From the NCBI GenBank assembly GCA_963851215.1, contig CAWKOG010000014.1, forward strand, positions 62,001 to 126,000: a stretch of 64,000 nt of DNA. Reading direction: 5' to 3'. The notes below the pieces were generated by a model. That model saw only the letters and a list, made by a program, of their open reading frames with translations, ran no database searches and was not told the origin of the DNA. Below, one piece after another: positions 62,390-64,000 of the stretch. This DNA is from DATKFM01 sp963851215 (GTDB taxonomy: Bacteria > Pseudomonadota > Alphaproteobacteria > Dongiales > Dongiaceae). How positions within the stretch are numbered: position 1 is the first letter of the stretch; every line of letters begins with the position of its first letter. Both the position numbers and the translations under genes were made by a program.

Positions 62390-64000
62390 ATGCAGCCAGC
62401 CTACGACTGCATCATCATCGGCGGCGGCCATAACGGGCTGACCTGCGCGGCCTATCTCGCCATGGGCGGCGAGAAGGGCGGCCGCAACAAGCTCAAGGTC
62501 CTGGTGCTCGAGCGCTACCACAAGGTCGGTGGTGCTGCGATGTCCGAGGAGATCTATCCCGGCTTCACCTATTCCACCTGCTCCTATGTCTGCAGCCTGC
62601 TGCGCCCGGAGATCATGCGCTTCCTCGACCTGCCGCGGCACGGGCTGCAGGTCACGCCCTACGAGACCAACGGGTTTCCCAATCCGGACGGCGAGGGAAT
62701 CGTCACCTATAGCGATCACGACCGCACGCGAGAATCCCTGCGGCGTCATTCCCGTCACGATGCGGAGACTTACGACTACTACGCGGCGGAGATCATGCGG
62801 CAATGCCGCTTTATCCGGCCGCTGATGAGCGTCACGCCGCCGGATCCGACGCGGCTCAATCCGTTCGCGCAGAACCGCATCAATCCCTGGGGCCGGCACA
62901 ACGATCTGGAGAGCCTGCTGAAGATCGGCCGCGAGTTCGGCCGCATGGGCGAGAAGCAGATGTACGAGATCATCCGCTTCTGGGGCATGAGCATCGGCGA
63001 TTTCCTCGACGAGTATTTCGAGAACGCGCGCTGGAAGGGATTCTCGGCGACGTCGTCGATCATCGGCACCGCGCTGGCGCCGTCATCGCCCGGCACTGCC
63101 TATGTCTTGCTGCATCACTATATGGGCGAGGTGGACGGGCAGATCGGCGCCTGGGGCTTCGCCCGCGGCGGCATGGGCTCCGTCAGCGCCGCCATAGCCT
63201 CGGCCGCGCGCGAAGCGGGCGCCGAGATTCGCACCGGCGCTGAAGTGCACCGCATCATCACGCGCGACGGCCGTGCGGTCGGCGTGGCGCTCGAGAACGG
63301 CGAAGAGATCTATGCCCGCACCGTCATCACCAATGCCGATCCCAAGCGCACTTATCTCAAGCTGATCGAACGCGCCGCCCTCGATGCCATCGATCCCGAC
63401 ATCTACACCTATGCCAAGAACTTTAAGATCCGCGGCTCCTCCGGCAAGCTGAACATCGCGCTCTCCGGTCTGCCGCACTTCGCCGGGCTGCCACAAGAGG
63501 CGAGCTGGGGCACCATCGATATCGGCGGCGATTTCGATTACATCGAGCATGCCTTCGACGATTACAAATATGGCCGCTGGTCGAAGCGGCCGTTCCTCGA
63601 TTGCGTCATCCCGACCACGGTGGATCCCACCATGGCCCCGCCGGGCCAGCATTTCATGTCGGTGTTCGTGCAGTATGTGCCCTACGCCCTGGCGGAGGGG
63701 CCCTGGTCGCCCGAGATGCGCGCGCAGTATGAGAAGGACGTGCTCGATACCATCGAGGCGAGCTGCCCGGGCTTCCGCAAGCTGATCCTGCATGTTCAGA
63801 CCCGCACGCCTTGGGATATCGAGAACGAAGTCGGCATCACCGAAGGCAACATCTTCCATGGCGAGCTGACGCTGGATCAGCTGCTGTTCAATCGGCCTTT
63901 CCCCGGCTTCGGCCAATATCGCGGGCCGTTCGACGGACTCTATATGTGCGGCTCCGGCACCCATCCCGGCGGCGGCGTCATGGGCGCGCCCGGCGCCAAT
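62390..64000 (+). CDS. FAD-dependent oxidoreductase of the phytoene desaturase / PYROXD2 type (runs off window)
   Basis: Open for 537 codons to the window end. The dinucleotide-binding motif CIIIGGGHNGLTCAAYLA starts near residue 7 and YHKVGGAAMSEEIYPGF follows, the layout of the flavin amine oxidase/phytoene desaturase superfamily. The end shows LYMCGSGTHPGGGVMGAPG, the FAD-binding C-terminal motif. Related proteins act as carotenoid desaturases or, more often in such contexts, unassigned pyridine-nucleotide/FAD oxidoreductases. No carotenoid genes are nearby. Probably regulated by the TetR protein upstream. Confidence 0.9.
   Translation, partial: MQPAYDCIIIGGGHNGLTCAAYLAMGGEKGGRNKLKVLVLERYHKVGGAAMSEEIYPGFTYSTCSYVCSLLRPEIMRFLDLPRHGLQVTPYETNGFPNPDGEGIVTYSDHDRTRESLRRHSRHDAETYDYYAAEIMRQCRFIRPLMSVTPPDPTRLNPFAQNRINPWGRHNDLESLLKIGREFGRMGEKQMYEIIRFWGMSIGDFLDEYFENARWKGFSATSSIIGTALAPSSPGTAYVLLHHYMGEVDGQIGAWGFARGGMGSVSAAIASAAREAGAEIRTGAEVHRIITRDGRAVGVALENGEEIYARTVITNADPKRTYLKLIERAALDAIDPDIYTYAKNFKIRGSSGKLNIALSGLPHFAGLPQEASWGTIDIGGDFDYIEHAFDDYKYGRWSKRPFLDCVIPTTVDPTMAPPGQHFMSVFVQYVPYALAEGPWSPEMRAQYEKDVLDTIEASCPGFRKLILHVQTRTPWDIENEVGITEGNIFHGELTLDQLLFNRPFPGFGQYRGPFDGLYMCGSGTHPGGGVMGAPGAN

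Overview
The window is a GC-rich alphaproteobacterial chromosome segment, most likely from a Rhodospirillales-type genome (inference from gene order and families; no rRNA is present to place it). It carries the conserved neighbourhood of an alphaproteobacterial replication origin: leuS-lptE-holA, parBA, rsmG, mnmG, mnmE, rho, hemJ-hemH-hemE, a roughly 410-bp intergenic region with DnaA-box-like 9-mers, then ppsR-maf-aroE-coaE-dnaQ, secB, tim44 and mltA. Two parS sites flank mnmG.

Layout. 1-9.9 kb: a tightly coupled + strand operon of glycan enzymes (glycosyltransferase, histidine phosphatase, MurG-like transferase, polysaccharide deacetylase, small membrane protein) running into a peptide/oligosaccharide-type ABC transporter. 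9.9-12.6 kb: a minus-strand methyltransferase, metallo-hydrolase, response regulator and DUF427 protein. 12.9-16.5 kb: RibA-like protein, L,D-transpeptidase, YggS and a porin. 16.9-20.6 kb: three sulfotransferases. 20.8-25.6 kb: DUF3576 lipoprotein, leuS, lptE, holA. 25.6-31.8 kb: chromosome partitioning and tRNA/rRNA modification genes. 32-36.5 kb: thioredoxin-domain protein, dienelactone hydrolase, quinone oxidoreductase, glycolipid-binding protein. 36.6-44.7 kb: rho, haem genes, putative oriC and the ppsR-dnaQ operon. 44.7-52.8 kb: secB, tim44, mltA, lutABC, Smr protein, palindromic repeats, XRE regulator. 52.8-57.2 kb: alpha/beta hydrolase, hslUV, GNAT, hisE, HIT protein. 57.2-64 kb: a very large multi-PAS histidine kinase with a LOV-type photosensor domain, a methyltransferase, a TetR regulator with a clear operator, and a FAD oxidoreductase that runs off the end.

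Six genes (yggS, the TPR-sulfotransferase, leuS, rsmG, the YyaL-like gene, lutA) are each interrupted by exactly one surplus base. In five of the six, removing one base from a GANNTC hexamer restores both the frame and a GANTC site, the CcrM methylation motif of alphaproteobacteria. Since leuS is essential, the simplest reading is a motif-linked sequencing error rather than six pseudogenes.

The least explained biology is the glycan-plus-ABC-transporter operon, the sulfotransferase trio, and the LOV/PAS kinase.
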